Position numbers and translations under genes: made by a program
Part shown: in pieces, positions 25,838-34,874 of the stretch
How positions within the stretch are numbered: position 1 is the first letter of the stretch
Layout of the letters: the number at the start of each line of letters is the position of its first letter
Notes under the pieces: model-generated
What the model was told of the DNA's origin: nothing
The model's input: only the letters and a program-made list of their open reading frames with translations
Database searches by the model: none
From: Prevotellaceae bacterium UBA1746
Lineage (GTDB): Bacteria > Bacteroidota > Bacteroidia > Bacteroidales > Bacteroidaceae
Assembly: GCA_905369775.1 (NCBI GenBank)
Contig: CAJPJR010000007.1
Location: 3,315-67,314, forward strand
Reading direction: 5' to 3'
Length of the DNA: 64,000 nucleotides

Positions 25838-26650
25838 CTACCATTGAAGAATGGCCGAGAGGCGGTTGGCCAAATAGTAGCCGTTGCGCCGCGCACCTTC
25901 GATGTTGGTGTGCGTGCCGTCGGTGGTGAAGCAGCGGCCGGTACGCTCGCGCGCTGAGCTCACACAACTCTCTTTGTCTTGTCGCACCACGGCGAGACTG
26001 AGCCGATCGCCGCACTTGGCGATGGTTTCGGCCACGGAAAACAACCGCATATCGGGGATGGAGGTCGATTGCATGGGGGTGAGCAGCACGATTTGAGCGT
26101 GGGGGAAGATGCGCATGAGCAGCGTGCAGTCATAGCGCACCACTTCGGCCAGCGAGAGCACGTTGTTCGGCGTGCGCTGTGCGAAGAGGCTGTCGGGTTC
26201 CTCAAAGGCATGCGCCACGTCGCAGTCGAAAACGTTGGGGCGGTACTTGGGAAACCATGCGTCGTTCGTGCCGGCCGAGATGATAATGAGTTGCGGTTCG
26301 GGTTGCCGGCCGCGATTCCAAGCATCGATCAAACGCTCGATTTGGTTGAACACCACATTGTTGTCGGAGAGACGTTCGGTGTTTTCGCGCAGATCGTGCC
26401 GCGTCGACGTGGTGTGCGTCCACGTGGCACCGCTGCGTGCATAGCTTTGACAAGAAGCGGGGCGCAAGCGTTCGGCAAACCACCGCGTCCAACCTTGCGC
26501 ACCGGTACAGTTATCGCCGCCCAACCAGGTGTTGGAATCACCGAGGATCACGATGTTGAGCGAAGCGGCGCCGTCGGCCAACATCGTGGCCGGGAGCAGC
26601 AGGCAGACGAGTAGCAGCAACAGACGTTGTCGGAGGGAAGAGAAGATCAT
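25838..26650 (-). CDS. Secreted SGNH/GDSL hydrolase or acetyltransferase
   Basis: A 270-residue secreted protein with a signal peptide (residues 1-25). Block I is ILGDSNTW with Ser39, block III SAGTNDAW, and block V DGTHTN, so the Ser-Asp-His set is intact. Lying between MurF-Alr and the MBOAT gene, it may act on an O-acetylated glycan, either as esterase or as a third component of the acetylation system. Which one cannot be told from sequence. Confidence 0.82.
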   Translation of the reverse strand: MIFSSLRQRLLLLLVCLLLPATMLADGAASLNIVILGDSNTWLGGDNCTGAQGWTRWFAERLRPASCQSYARSGATWTHTTSTRHDLRENTERLSDNNVVFNQIERLIDAWNRGRQPEPQLIIISAGTNDAWFPKYRPNVFDCDVAHAFEEPDSLFAQRTPNNVLSLAEVVRYDCTLLMRIFPHAQIVLLTPMQSTSIPDMRLFSVAETIAKCGDRLSLAVVRQDKESCVSSARERTGRCFTTDGTHTNIEGARRNGYYLANRLSAILQW

Positions 26651-26683
26651 GTGCGGGAATTCTTGGTGAGGTGCCCTTCGGCG

Positions 26684-29182
26684 TTATTGGAAAAAGACCC
26701 GTTTCACGCGTTGGCTCACCGAAGTGAGCACTTCGTAGGGGATGGTGTCGAGTTGTTGGGCGAGAGTTTCGGCCGGCAGGTGGTCGCCGAAGATTTCCAC
26801 GCGGTCGCCTTCGCGACAGGCGATGTCTGTCACGTCGATCATGCACACATCCATGCAGATGTTGCCCACATAGGGAGCGCGTTGTCCGTTGACCAGGCAG
26901 AAACCGTGGCGGTTGCCGAGACGGCGATTGAGCCCGTCGGCGTAACCGATGGGGATGGCGGCGATGCGCGAAGGACGATCCACCACGGTGCGCCGACTGT
27001 AGCCCACCGAGGTGCCGGCAGCGACGTCGCGAATCTGCAGAATGGTGGTGCGGAGCGTGGCCACGTTGTCGAGCGAGCGGTTGTCGATCGGATCGATGCC
27101 GTAGAGGCCTAAACCGAGGCGGCACATGTCGAGATGCCGTTCGGGAAAGCGCTCGATGCCCGACGAGTTGCAGATGTGACGCAATATATGATAGGGAAAA
27201 GCGGCCTGCAATTCGCGCGAGGCGCGGTCGAAGATGGTGAATTGTCGCGTCGAAAATTCGTCGAAATCCGGCGAGTCGCTGCCCACAAAGTGCGAGAACA
27301 CTGAGCGGGGGCGCAGCGCTTGTTGGCGGTGCAGCACGTCGATGAGTTTCGGCACGTCGACATCGGGGTTGAAACCCAGGCGACACATGCCCGTGTCGAA
27401 CTTGATGTGCACCGGATATTGGGTGATGCCTTCGCGACGCGCCGCACGAATCAGCGCGTCGAGCAAGCGGAAATTGTAGACCTCCGGTTCGAGTCGATAT
27501 TTGAAGAGCGTGTGCAGCGCGCTCATCTCCGGATTCATGATCAGAATGCCGGCGGTGATTCCCGCTTTGCGGAGTTCCACTCCCTCGTCGGCCACTGCCA
27601 CGGCCAAATAGTCCACGCCGAGATCTTGCAGCGTGCGGGCCACTTCCACACTGCCGCAGCCGTAGGCACCGGCCTTGATCATGCAAGTGATTTTGGTCTC
27701 GGGGCGCATGAACGAACGGTAGAAACGGAGATTGTCGGCCAGCGCACCGAGATTCACCTCGAGGGTGGTTTCGTGCACTTTGAGCAAGAGTTCGTCGGTG
27801 ATTTGTTCGAAGGCAAAATCTCGCGCGCCTTTGAGGAGAATCACGTCGTGCGAGAGCTTGTCGAGCAAGCCGCTGTCGAGCAGCGCGCGGGTGTTGTCGA
27901 AGAAATGGGTTTCCGATTTGACCTGTCCGTCGAGGCGGCGCACGTCGGTGCCCACGCCGATGAGCAGATCCACTTGGCGGGGGGCAAGGAGTGCGGCCAC
28001 GCGGCGGTAGAGCACCTCGGTGTCGATGCCCGATTGCTGGAAGTCGCTCAATACCAGTACGGAACGGTGGTGGGGCTCTTTGCGACGTGCCAAGAAGTCG
28101 AGCGCGATGTCGAGCGAGGTGAGGTCGGAATTATAGGCATCGTCGATGAGCGTCAGGCCGCGCACGCCTTGTTTCACTTCCAGCCGCATGGCCACGGGAG
28201 TGAGGTGCGGCATGCGTTCGCCGATTTGTGTGGGGGTGAGATGGAGTTCCAGGCCGACCATGGCGGTGTGGATGGCATTTTCGATCGAGGCCTCGTCGTC
28301 AAAGGGGATGTCGAAGGCCACGATGCGCTGCCCGTCGCGGTCGTGGAGCCGAATGTGCGTCGTGTCCGGTGTGCTGCCGACGGTGGCGGTGTGTCCGGCG
28401 GTCGGAATCACCTCAGCGTAGAAGGCGGCCTGGGGCGAGCGCCGCGACCAGCCGATGCGCCGACCTGCATAGTGCGAAGCGTCGAGACAACGATCGACGA
28501 GCGGATCGTCCACACAGTAGATCAACGCGGCGGTGTGCTTGAAGAGTTTGAGTTTCTCCATGCACTTTTCGTCGGGAGTGGCAAAATTGGCCTCATGTGC
28601 GGCACCGATGTTGGTGAGCACGCCGAGGGTGGGACGAATGATGTGGCGCAGGGCGCTCATTTCGCCCGGACGACTGATGCCGGCTTCGAATAGGGCCACA
28701 CGGCTATGCTCGTTGAGCAACCAAACCGAGAGCGGCACGCCGATTTGCGAGTTGTAGGAGCGCGGGCTGCGCGTCACCGTCTCAGAAGGGGAGAGCAACT
28801 GGTAGATCCACTCCTTGACTATCGTTTTTCCGTTCGAGCCTGTGATGCCCACCACGGGGATGTCGAAGCGCAGACGGTGCTGCTCCGTGAGGGATTGGAG
28901 GGCTTGCAGCGGCGAAGCCACCAAGAGAAAATTGGCCGCAGGATAGTGGGCCTGTGCGTCGTCGGGGAGCGTGCCGACCACAAAGTTGCGCACGCCGCGA
29001 CGATAGAGGTCGGCGATGTAGCGGTGGCCGTCGCCCGTGCCGGTGCGCAGGGCAAAGAACAAGGTGGTTTCGGGGAAGACCAGCGAACGACTGTCGGTGA
29101 GCAGGCATTCGATGTCTGCGTCGGTGGTGCCGATGCGGCGGGCGGAAATCAAATCGCTGATGTGCGAGATGCTATACGACAT
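26684..29182 (-). CDS. Bifunctional MurF ligase / alanine racemase
   Basis: An 832-residue fusion typical of Bacteroidetes. Residues 1 to about 455 are UDP-MurNAc-tripeptide:D-Ala-D-Ala ligase with the ATP loop GITGSNGKT (about 111-119) and NSQIGVPLS. Residues about 465-832 are a fold-type III alanine racemase with the PLP lysine in MIKAGAYGCG (about 502), the catalytic Tyr segment IPIGYADGLNRR (about 745) and GNICMDVCMIDVT. It supplies and uses D-alanine for cell wall precursor in the cytoplasm. ATG 29182 starts the MurF domain; a longer in-frame reading adds 32 unconserved residues. Confidence 0.93.
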   Translation of the reverse strand: MSYSISHISDLISARRIGTTDADIECLLTDSRSLVFPETTLFFALRTGTGDGHRYIADLYRRGVRNFVVGTLPDDAQAHYPAANFLLVASPLQALQSLTEQHRLRFDIPVVGITGSNGKTIVKEWIYQLLSPSETVTRSPRSYNSQIGVPLSVWLLNEHSRVALFEAGISRPGEMSALRHIIRPTLGVLTNIGAAHEANFATPDEKCMEKLKLFKHTAALIYCVDDPLVDRCLDASHYAGRRIGWSRRSPQAAFYAEVIPTAGHTATVGSTPDTTHIRLHDRDGQRIVAFDIPFDDEASIENAIHTAMVGLELHLTPTQIGERMPHLTPVAMRLEVKQGVRGLTLIDDAYNSDLTSLDIALDFLARRKEPHHRSVLVLSDFQQSGIDTEVLYRRVAALLAPRQVDLLIGVGTDVRRLDGQVKSETHFFDNTRALLDSGLLDKLSHDVILLKGARDFAFEQITDELLLKVHETTLEVNLGALADNLRFYRSFMRPETKITCMIKAGAYGCGSVEVARTLQDLGVDYLAVAVADEGVELRKAGITAGILIMNPEMSALHTLFKYRLEPEVYNFRLLDALIRAARREGITQYPVHIKFDTGMCRLGFNPDVDVPKLIDVLHRQQALRPRSVFSHFVGSDSPDFDEFSTRQFTIFDRASRELQAAFPYHILRHICNSSGIERFPERHLDMCRLGLGLYGIDPIDNRSLDNVATLRTTILQIRDVAAGTSVGYSRRTVVDRPSRIAAIPIGYADGLNRRLGNRHGFCLVNGQRAPYVGNICMDVCMIDVTDIACREGDRVEIFGDHLPAETLAQQLDTIPYEVLTSVSQRVKRVFFQ

Positions 29183-29278
29183 GTGCAGATAGTTTTTGCG
29201 GCTACTCGCCGCGCCGGCACACGCGGTGTGTCGGCGAGGCGAGTGGTCTATGCGCTGAAAAGTGCCGCGAAAATACAA

Positions 29279-30232
29279 TTAAAATGGCGAAAAGCCCCAT
29301 TTCGCTTTGAAAAGTTCGGCCTCGTGCCGGAGTTTTGCGCGAAATGCTCGGTGAGCGTCGCTTTCGGGGTGCAAAGGCCGATGTTGATGTGCGCGCAACA
29401 GGCGGGCGCGTTCGCGCGCGAACGTGTGGAGTGCGGGCGCAAAGCACCAATCGGCGAAGCGCTCACCGATGAGCTCGACGGCCGTGTCGGAAGGGTGGAG
29501 CAGATCGCGAGCGTAATAGCGGTAGTCGCGCAGTTCGTCGAGCAGGAGTTCGTAGGCCGGGAAATAGACCGACCGTTCGTCGGTGGCACAAAGGGCATCG
29601 ACGGCGAGCAGCAGACGTGCCTTGGCCAGTTGCGAAGCGTGCAGTCCGTATTTGGCGTAGCGATACGGGCTCACGGTCCACACCACCTGCAACTCCGGTC
29701 GGAGCGCGCGCAGGCTGTCGAGGGCACGGCGGAGGTCGGAAGTGAGCGTCTCGACGTCGGCCGCGTGTTCGGTGAAGGCCGCCGCCGGTTGTTTGTGGCA
29801 GTTGGCCACGAGCCGGCCGTCCGGCAAACGATAGCAGCGGTCGGTGCCGAGCGTGAGCACGAGCACATCGGCGCGGCGCAGCAGGTCGCGGGCCGCACTG
29901 AGCGCATCGGTCGTGAGGCGGCGGCAGGTTGCGAGCTCGGCCGACGAAACGTGGGTCGAAAACCATCGGTTGTGCCACATGCCCTCGACGCCCTCGAAAT
30001 AGGTGGCGTCGGGCAGCGGCGCAGTGTCGAGCAGGAGGCGGAGGTGGTGGGCGATGACCTGCGGTGCATAGAGCGGGCCGAAGGGATTGACGAGGGCGTG
30101 CCCGTCGGGGAGTGCCGCGGCAATGTGCTGCCCGATGTGTTGGGCGAAGCACGAACCCAGCGTGAGCACTCGCGAGGCGGGTGTCAGCCGGAACGGCGCG
30201 GGCGGGAGCGCCACGGGGGTGAAGAGTTGCAT
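29279..30232 (-). CDS. GSCFA domain protein
   Basis: A 317-residue protein of the GSCFA family, named for LTLGSCFAQHIG at about residues 23-34. Further family features are NPFGPLYAP, LTLGTDRCYR and SPYRYAKYGLHASQLAKA. The fold is SGNH-like, with the Ser of GSCFA as possible nucleophile, but no substrate is established to my knowledge. It sits 96 bases upstream of MurF-Alr on the same strand, a pairing I know from other Bacteroidetes, so a cell-wall role is possible. Confidence 0.85.
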   Translation of the reverse strand: MQLFTPVALPPAPFRLTPASRVLTLGSCFAQHIGQHIAAALPDGHALVNPFGPLYAPQVIAHHLRLLLDTAPLPDATYFEGVEGMWHNRWFSTHVSSAELATCRRLTTDALSAARDLLRRADVLVLTLGTDRCYRLPDGRLVANCHKQPAAAFTEHAADVETLTSDLRRALDSLRALRPELQVVWTVSPYRYAKYGLHASQLAKARLLLAVDALCATDERSVYFPAYELLLDELRDYRYYARDLLHPSDTAVELIGERFADWCFAPALHTFARERARLLRAHQHRPLHPESDAHRAFRAKLRHEAELFKAKWGFSPF

Positions 30233-30275
30233 CGCGGTGGAAAAGCGGTGGGCGAAAGAGCAGAGCCCGCCGCTC

Positions 30276-31628
30276 TTATTTGCGATCCATATTGGTCACT
30301 CCGCCCCATTTGCACCACTTCACTTTGACGCAAGCGGGGTAGAGGCGTAGCGGATCGTGGAAGAGATCGATCGACTGGGCGATGCTTTCGTCGGTGAGCG
30401 GCACGCGACCTTCGAAGCGCACCGTGCCGTTGACGCGCACCGTGACGGGACGGTCGAAGTTCACCAACTTACTGTCCAAGAAGATGCGCACCTCGCCGCT
30501 GTCGGCCGGGCGCAATGTGCGCTTGAAGCGGAGCGGGATGCCCCATTCGCCGCCACGTTCCGTGACGGTGTAGGTCACCTCCTCGACACGCAGATCGACG
30601 CGGTTCTGCTCGATGCGCAGTGTGTAGACGCGGCGCGGCGCCGTGGCGTCGTAGTGGTTCACGCCGTCGGGGCCGAGCGGCGAAGGCGTGTCGGTGGGTT
30701 GCGGTGCGTCGACGGCGAGGTTGTAGAAGCCCGTGCGGTAGCGGCCTCCCATCGGGAAATTCTCCCACGTGAAGGAGCGCGGACGCGTCACACGGCGGAA
30801 ACCGGCCAGCCATGGGGTAGTGGGGCTGTAGTTGAAGCCGTGGCCTGCGCCGGGAACGAGTTCGATGCGGTGGCGGAAGGCACCGGGGTGCGTGCGTGCC
30901 GCGGCGTCAAATTCCTGTGCCGCCACTTGGGTGAGCCGATCGCGGCAGAATTGCTGGTCCAACTGACCGGTGAGGAGCGAAAAACCGATGTGCTCGCAGT
31001 TGACCACCGGGGCGTTCATGAGCGGCTCGCCGCCCGCCATCGGACCCGCCGCGGCCCAGTAGTCGGCATAGAACGAAGCCAGGCGCTGCGAACCGTAGCC
31101 GCCTTCGGAGATGCCGAAAACGTAGAGACGGGTGGGGTCGATCTCTGGCGAAGCCAGGGCGCGTTGCAGCAGTTGCTCCCAGGCCCACTGTTTCGAGGCC
31201 TGATACCAGCGATACCAAGCACCCGTGCGGGGAATGCGGGGGATGAAATAGGCCGAGGGGGCATCGGCAAACCGCAGTGCCCACTCGCGACTCACGTTCC
31301 ACTCATCGTCGGGCGAACCGCTGCCGTGGAGGTAGAGAAACAGCGGCCAGCCCGCTTCGGGGCGCTGGCCTTTCGTGCCGTAGTAGAACTGCATGGTGGC
31401 GTCGGGCTCCAGCTGTGCGGGGATTTGCACCTCGCCCGGTGCGGCGGTGCCCAGCGGACTGAGCGGGGGGAGTTGGAACGAGTGGTCGGCGGCCAGACGG
31501 GCACGCCAAGCCTGCCACGCGCGATCTTGGGCGGCGGGCACTTCGGCGGGCGTGAGGCGGCGTGCGCCGAGGGGAAGACAGCCGACGAGCAGCAGCAGGG
31601 TGAGAAGGGAGCGGAGTAGAGTTCGCAT
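30276..31628 (-). CDS. Secreted alpha/beta hydrolase (esterase-like lipoprotein)
   Basis: A 450-residue protein with an N-terminal hydrophobic segment that ends LLLVGC, a plausible lipobox with Cys17. The hydrolase core has the oxyanion stretch YLHGSGSPDDE (about 99-109), the nucleophile Ser174 in GISEGGYGS and a His in GAGHGFNY. About 150 C-terminal residues form a beta-rich domain. It looks like a prolyl-oligopeptidase/PHB-depolymerase relative acting on an ester or peptide at the cell surface; substrate unknown. A strong promoter lies just upstream (31663-31694). Confidence 0.75.
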   Translation of the reverse strand: MRTLLRSLLTLLLLVGCLPLGARRLTPAEVPAAQDRAWQAWRARLAADHSFQLPPLSPLGTAAPGEVQIPAQLEPDATMQFYYGTKGQRPEAGWPLFLYLHGSGSPDDEWNVSREWALRFADAPSAYFIPRIPRTGAWYRWYQASKQWAWEQLLQRALASPEIDPTRLYVFGISEGGYGSQRLASFYADYWAAAGPMAGGEPLMNAPVVNCEHIGFSLLTGQLDQQFCRDRLTQVAAQEFDAAARTHPGAFRHRIELVPGAGHGFNYSPTTPWLAGFRRVTRPRSFTWENFPMGGRYRTGFYNLAVDAPQPTDTPSPLGPDGVNHYDATAPRRVYTLRIEQNRVDLRVEEVTYTVTERGGEWGIPLRFKRTLRPADSGEVRIFLDSKLVNFDRPVTVRVNGTVRFEGRVPLTDESIAQSIDLFHDPLRLYPACVKVKWCKWGGVTNMDRK

Positions 31629-31662
31629 GGTGGGGAATGGAGGGTTTGGATGATGATCTGGG

Positions 31663-31694
31663 CAAATGTAGTGAATTTTGTCAGGATCGACAAA
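31663..31694 (-). promoter_or_regulatory. Bacteroidetes-type promoter for the hydrolase gene
   Basis: On the - strand TTTG (31694-31691) is followed by 20 bases and TACATTTG (31670-31663), a full match to the TTTG / TAnnTTTG consensus. It ends 34 bases before the ATG at 31628. Confidence 0.75.
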
Positions 31695-31737
31695 TTTTTC
31701 CCCTGTCATTTTTTCGACGGTTTCTCACGCGCGCGCA

Positions 31738-32032
31738 TCAGCCGGTTTTCGATTTTTGCCTTCACTCCTTCACCCGTGTGCCGCAAAATGTTGTGATCCA
31801 TGCAAATAGGGGTGAAGGCTTTGGGCACGAAACCTTCACCGCCGTCTCTTGTCGGCGCGATGGCCCGGGGGGGCGCGATGGGGCGTGGCGGCGTGCGCTG
31901 ACGATGGAGCGAAAAGGAGGTGAAGGCGCGTGAAGGTGTCTGATATAAAAGTCTTCACACTTAATGGTCTGTGAATGAAGTACATGTGAAGGGTGTGTGA
32001 AGGCGTGAAGGCAAAAATCGAAAACCGACTGA
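31738..32032. mobile_element. Small inverted-repeat element (MITE-like), no coding capacity
   Basis: A 28-base sequence at 31738-31765 starting TCAGCCGGTTTTCG is repeated in inverse orientation at 32005-32032 with one mismatch. Both copies are flanked on the outside by alternating CG-rich sequence (CGCGCGCGC). The interior has many CCTTCAC/GTGAAGG words, and its two halves partly mirror each other. No transposase-like frame is present. A second copy of the left end lies at 63706. The total length of about 295 bases with inverted ends resembles a miniature transposable element, but no target-site duplication was found by eye. Confidence 0.55.
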
Positions 32033-32301
32033 GGTGCGCGTTATGCGCGTTGCGCGCGCGAGTGTCTTCACCGTTGCATGTACGTCTCGTCCGGAAACGG
32101 CGGGGAGGTCGAATGGGTGAACGTGCCGTCGACGAAGGGGGCGTCGCAGGTTGGGAAGTTGTGTGCGGTGGTTCCGCGTTTTCGAAGAAAAGACGGGAGA
32201 TTTTCTCGGGTAGTGGGGAAAGAAACGGGCGTGAAGCGAAGGTGTGCAAAGCAGAGTTTCAAAAAATGAGGTCGAAACATCGCCCGCGCCGTTTTTTTTC
32301 G

Positions 32302-32309
32302 TACATTTG
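32302..32309 (+). promoter_or_regulatory. Possible -7 promoter element for pta-ackA (TACATTTG)
   Basis: TACATTTG matches the Bacteroidetes -7 consensus and lies 70 bases before the pta start. No clear -33 TTTG is seen at the expected spacing. Confidence 0.5.
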
Positions 32310-32379
32310 CAGCGTATCTGCGCCGATGCTCTTTTTGGACAAAGCCCACCGACGCCCATCGAATACTAATGCACAAATC

Positions 32380-33390
32380 ATGGCACTGATAGAACAACTG
32401 GTGGCTCGCGCCCGAGCCGACAAGCAACGCATCGTCCTGCCCGAAGGCACGGAAGAACGCACGATTCAGGCCGCCGACCGTATCCTGGCCGACGGTGTGG
32501 CCGATCTGATCCTGATCGGGAACCCCGCAGAAATCGCCAAATTGGCACAAGATAAAGGCCTCCGAAACCTGGAAAAGGCCACGGTGATCGACCCGCTCGA
32601 CCACCCCAAGAAAGAAGCCTACGCACAGCTCCTGGCGGAACTCCGTGCCAAGAAAGGCATGACCCTCGAGCAGGCGCGCGTGCTGGTGGAAAATCCGCTC
32701 TATCTGGGCTGCCTGATGATCAAAGCCGGCGATGCCGACGGACAGTTGGCCGGCGCGCTCCACACCACCGGCGACGTGCTGCGTCCCGCACTCCAAATCA
32801 TCAAAACGGCTCCCGGCATCACCTGCGTGAGCGGTGCGATGCTCCTCCTCACCCAAGCCACCGAATACGGTGAGAACGGCCTGGTGGTGATGGGCGACGT
32901 GGCCGTCACGCCCGTGCCCGACGCCGAACAGTTGGCACAAATTGCCGTTTGCTCGGCCGAAACCGCGCAGGCCGTGGCCGGCATCGAGCCGCGTGTGGCC
33001 ATGCTTTCGTTCTCCACCAAGGGATCGGCCAAGCACGAAGATGTGGACAAAGTGGTGGAGGCGCTCGACATCGCCCGCCGCTTGCGTCCCGAACTCAAAA
33101 TCGACGGCGAGCTCCAGGCCGATGCCGCACTCGTTCCCTCGGTGGGCGAATTTAAGGCCCCGGGCAGCGCGGTGGCCGGACATGCCAATGTGCTCGTGGC
33201 TCCGCGACTCGAGGTGGGCAACATCGCCTACAAACTCGTGGAACGCCTCGGACACGCCGAAGCCATCGGCCCCATCCTGCAGGGTATCGCGCGCCCCGTC
33301 AACGACCTTTCGCGCGGTTGCTGCGTGCAAGACATCTATACGATGGTGGCCATCACGGCCAATCAGGCCATTGCGGCCAAAGCCCGTTGA
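32380..33390 (+). CDS. pta: Phosphate acetyltransferase
   Basis: A 336-residue enzyme of the short Pta type, interconverting acetyl-CoA and acetyl phosphate in the cytoplasm. Typical stretches are IVLPEGTEERTIQAA near the N-terminus, ALHTTGDVLRPALQIIKT in the middle, LSFSTKGSAKHEDVDKV, and GILQGIARPVNDLSRGC-like sequence near the end. Length equals that of single-domain Pta proteins. It is followed 60 bases later by ackA, so the pair makes ATP and acetate. ATG 32380 begins MALIEQL and fits the family; the open frame upstream runs through the repeat element. Confidence 0.95.
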   Translation: MALIEQLVARARADKQRIVLPEGTEERTIQAADRILADGVADLILIGNPAEIAKLAQDKGLRNLEKATVIDPLDHPKKEAYAQLLAELRAKKGMTLEQARVLVENPLYLGCLMIKAGDADGQLAGALHTTGDVLRPALQIIKTAPGITCVSGAMLLLTQATEYGENGLVVMGDVAVTPVPDAEQLAQIAVCSAETAQAVAGIEPRVAMLSFSTKGSAKHEDVDKVVEALDIARRLRPELKIDGELQADAALVPSVGEFKAPGSAVAGHANVLVAPRLEVGNIAYKLVERLGHAEAIGPILQGIARPVNDLSRGCCVQDIYTMVAITANQAIAAKAR

Positions 33391-33450
33391 GCCGCACGCC
33401 AACGCATCGGCTCCACCTCCCAACCTATTCATCAGTTTGCAACTCATCCA

Positions 33451-34644
33451 ATGAAAATACTTGTCATCAACTGCGGTTCCAGCTCCATCAAATACAAACT
33501 CTACGAAATGGACGATCGCAGTGTGCTCGCCGCCGGTGGCATCGAGCGTGTGGGATTGCCCGGCGCTTTCCTCAAAACTACGGTCAACGGCGAAAAGGTG
33601 ACCCTCGACTTCGATTGCCCCACGCACACCGAAGGGATCAAAAAAATGTTTGACACGCTGCTCGATCCGCAGTATGGTGCCATTTCGAGCATCGACGAGA
33701 TCGCCGCGGCCGGACACCGCATCGTGGCCGGCGGACGCTTCGCAGAGAGCCGTCTGGTGACGGACGACATGCTCGAGGAGTGGAAGACCTACATGGACCT
33801 CGCGCCGCTCCACAACCCGCCCGCCCTCAAAGGCTACAACGCCGTCAAGGCCGTGGTGCCCAACATGCCCAATGTGTTTGTCTTCGACACCTCGTTCCAC
33901 CAGACCATGCCGGCCAAGGCCTACATGTATGCCGTGCCTTACGAGTATTACGAGAAGAACAACATCCGCCGTTGGGGCGCACACGGCACGAGCCACCGCT
34001 TTGTCACCGACCGCGTGTGCAAGCTGCTCGGCGTGAAGCCCGAAACGCAGAAAATCGTGACTTGCCACATTGGCAACGGCGCGTCGGTTTCGGCCGTCGA
34101 CGGCGGTAAGTGCATCGACACCTCGATGGGCCTCACGCCGCTCGAGGGATTGATGATGGGCACGCGCACCGGCGACGTCGACGCTTCGGTGGTGCTGGCC
34201 ATCATGAAGAGCGAAGGCTTGGATCCCGACCAAATGCAGACGTTGCTCAACAAGAAATCGGGACTGCTCGGCATCTCGGGCATCTCGAGCGACATGCGCG
34301 AAGTGGAAACGGCCGCGCAGGCCGGCAACGAGCGCGCACGTTTGGCCCTCGAGATGTACAGCTACCGCATCAAAAAGTATATCGGTGCCTATGCCGCCGC
34401 CATGGGCGGACTGGACACCATCGTCTTCACTGCCGGTGTGGGCGAGCACCAATGGGACATCCGCTACAACGCCACGAAGGATCTCGAATTCCTCGGCGTG
34501 AAGGTGGACTACGAGGTGAACCGCGCCAACTTCGGCGACGAACAAATCATTTCCACGCCCGACAGCCGCGTCAAAGTGGTGGTCGTGCCCACCGACGAAG
34601 AACTGCTCATCGCCAGCGACACCTTGGCGCTCGTGCAGCAATGA
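33451..34644 (+). CDS. ackA: Acetate kinase
   Basis: A 397-residue acetate kinase, forming acetate and ATP from acetyl phosphate. Signature 1 is VINCGSSSIKY at residues 5-15 and signature 2 GHRIVAGGRF at about 89-98. RRWGAHGTSHRFV and CHIGNGASVSAVDGGKCIDTSMG are the other family blocks. Normal full length. Second gene of the pta-ackA operon, with a stem-loop 18 bases after the stop. Confidence 0.96.
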   Translation: MKILVINCGSSSIKYKLYEMDDRSVLAAGGIERVGLPGAFLKTTVNGEKVTLDFDCPTHTEGIKKMFDTLLDPQYGAISSIDEIAAAGHRIVAGGRFAESRLVTDDMLEEWKTYMDLAPLHNPPALKGYNAVKAVVPNMPNVFVFDTSFHQTMPAKAYMYAVPYEYYEKNNIRRWGAHGTSHRFVTDRVCKLLGVKPETQKIVTCHIGNGASVSAVDGGKCIDTSMGLTPLEGLMMGTRTGDVDASVVLAIMKSEGLDPDQMQTLLNKKSGLLGISGISSDMREVETAAQAGNERARLALEMYSYRIKKYIGAYAAAMGGLDTIVFTAGVGEHQWDIRYNATKDLEFLGVKVDYEVNRANFGDEQIISTPDSRVKVVVVPTDEELLIASDTLALVQQ

Positions 34645-34662
34645 TCTTTCCGCGTCGCACTG

Positions 34663-34693
34663 CAGTTTGCACCCTCGACGGAGGGGCAAACTG
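34663..34693 (+). terminator. Stem-loop after ackA
   Basis: CAGTTTGC pairs with GCAAACTG, and inside it CCCTC pairs with GAGGG, giving a 13-bp stem with one bulge and a four-base loop. There is no T-run after it, so it may be an RNA-stabilising or weak terminating structure at the end of pta-ackA. Confidence 0.5.
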
Positions 34694-34874
34694 CGGCCGA
34701 CGTCGTTTCTCCCGCGTTTCGCCTCGAGCGAACGACCACAACATGCACACACAGAACAACAGACTTTTCCGATGAGCCGGACGATCCGTGCGAGCAGACT
34801 CCAAAGAGAAAGCACACGGCCACGGCCGGAATTGACCTGTCTGATCCCATTATTACTTCAAACATTCATTCACC

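Noticed and set aside
27320..30328. Two long + strand open frames opposite MurF-Alr and the GSCFA gene
   Set aside because: Composition is that of antisense shadow, and the - strand genes have complete catalytic motifs.
31835..31990. A coding gene inside the inverted-repeat element
   Set aside because: The open frames there are peptides produced by the CCTTCAC repeats and CG runs, are not conserved between the two copies in frame, and lack transposase motifs.
32068..34815. A 915-codon open frame on the - strand opposite pta-ackA
   Set aside because: It covers two well-recognised genes and is low-complexity His/Val/Gly-rich sequence without motifs.
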